Shown one piece after another: positions 63,750-64,000 of a stretch of 64,000 nucleotides of DNA. The notes beneath the pieces are model-generated. The model was not told the DNA's origin. It saw nothing but the letters and a program-made list of their open reading frames with translations, and searched no databases. The position numbers and the translations under genes are program-made. The DNA is from Cladocopium goreaui (lineage: Eukaryota > Sar > Dinophyceae > Suessiales > Symbiodiniaceae), in the NCBI GenBank assembly GCA_947184155.2, contig CAMXCT020006629.1, positions 200,001 through 264,000 on the forward strand. Reading direction: 5' to 3'. Position 1 is the stretch's first letter. Each line of letters starts with the position of its first letter.

Positions 63750-64000
63750 CCGTGTCTATGGGGGAAGCTGCAAAACATCTCCTTTTCGAAAGTTTCCAAG
63801 CAGGTTGTCATGTCGTTTTGCGTGGCAGGCGTGGCACTTTGTGACATTCCAACCTGTTTGATAACGTGTCGAAAGTTTTGCTGCGCCCACGTGTCTCGTC
63901 TCGAGTCTCTAGTTTCTAGACACGTCGCCGTGTCCATGGGGGAAGCTGCAAAACCTCCTTTTCGAAAGTTTCCAAGCAGGTTGTCATGTCGTTTTGCGTG
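63750..64000. repeat. Direct repeat of about 70 bp at the window edge
   Basis: ATGGGGGAAGCTGCAAAAC, TTTTCGAAAGTTTCCAAGC and GTTGTCATGTCGTTTTGCGT occur at about 63758-63824 and again at 63935-64000, so a tandem array of about 180 bp probably continues past the window. Confidence 0.9.

Overview
The window looks like nuclear DNA of a dinoflagellate (Symbiodiniaceae or Polarella type), inferred from sequence alone. The main evidence is splicing. A methyltransferase-like gene of at least 18 exons (29478-38982) can be reconstructed codon by codon, and its 17 introns have GT (7), GC (6) or GA (4) donors with AG acceptors, nearly all followed by G. An OB-fold gene (24688-26767) uses the same mix. Tiny exons, intronless genes beside intron-rich ones, very abundant simple repeats and a copia element with a methyltransferase-like insert all fit this assignment.

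Layout. 1-6.6 kb: simple repeats and a few exon-like stretches of an unknown + strand gene. 6.54-11.52 kb: a block of minisatellites (purine microsatellite, about 45 units of 65 bp, then a short TTTTACACACAG-type array) bounded by a short inverted repeat. 12.0-12.6 kb: exons, probably the 3' end, of an unknown gene. 12727-23217: a complete, apparently young Ty1/copia retrotransposon with 114-bp LTRs that differ at one position. 23.9-26.8 kb: an intron-rich gene for an OB-fold nucleic-acid-binding protein. 29.5-39.0 kb: a gamma-tocopherol-methyltransferase-like gene, with a complete intronless nuclear cap-binding protein subunit 1 gene (NCBP1/CBP80, 30675-33011) lying on the same strand inside its fifth recognised intron. 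Another of its introns is filled with GAACTC arrays. 39.4-44.0 kb: trinucleotide, hexanucleotide and short minisatellite arrays with an assembly gap at 43036-43416. 44.05-58.43 kb: a higher-order repeat, present as two long copies and one truncated copy, made of at least six different tandem repeat families in the same order. The first copy is interrupted by a segment with a broken minus-strand ORF, and a very AT-rich 1.1-kb block separates copies one and two. 59.5-60.9 kb: two convergent gene ends, a Lys/Ala-rich basic protein on + and an unknown protein on -. 61.2-64 kb: more tandem repeats.

The genes do not form a pathway. The methyltransferase would act in a plastid or on small molecules, NCBP1 in nuclear mRNA cap binding, and the OB-fold protein on nucleic acid. 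The main interest is structural: a gene nested in an intron, non-canonical splice donors, a retrotransposon with a methyltransferase-like domain and an accessory reading frame inside its polyprotein frame, and hierarchical repeats. Most long stop-free frames in the repeat regions are not genes.
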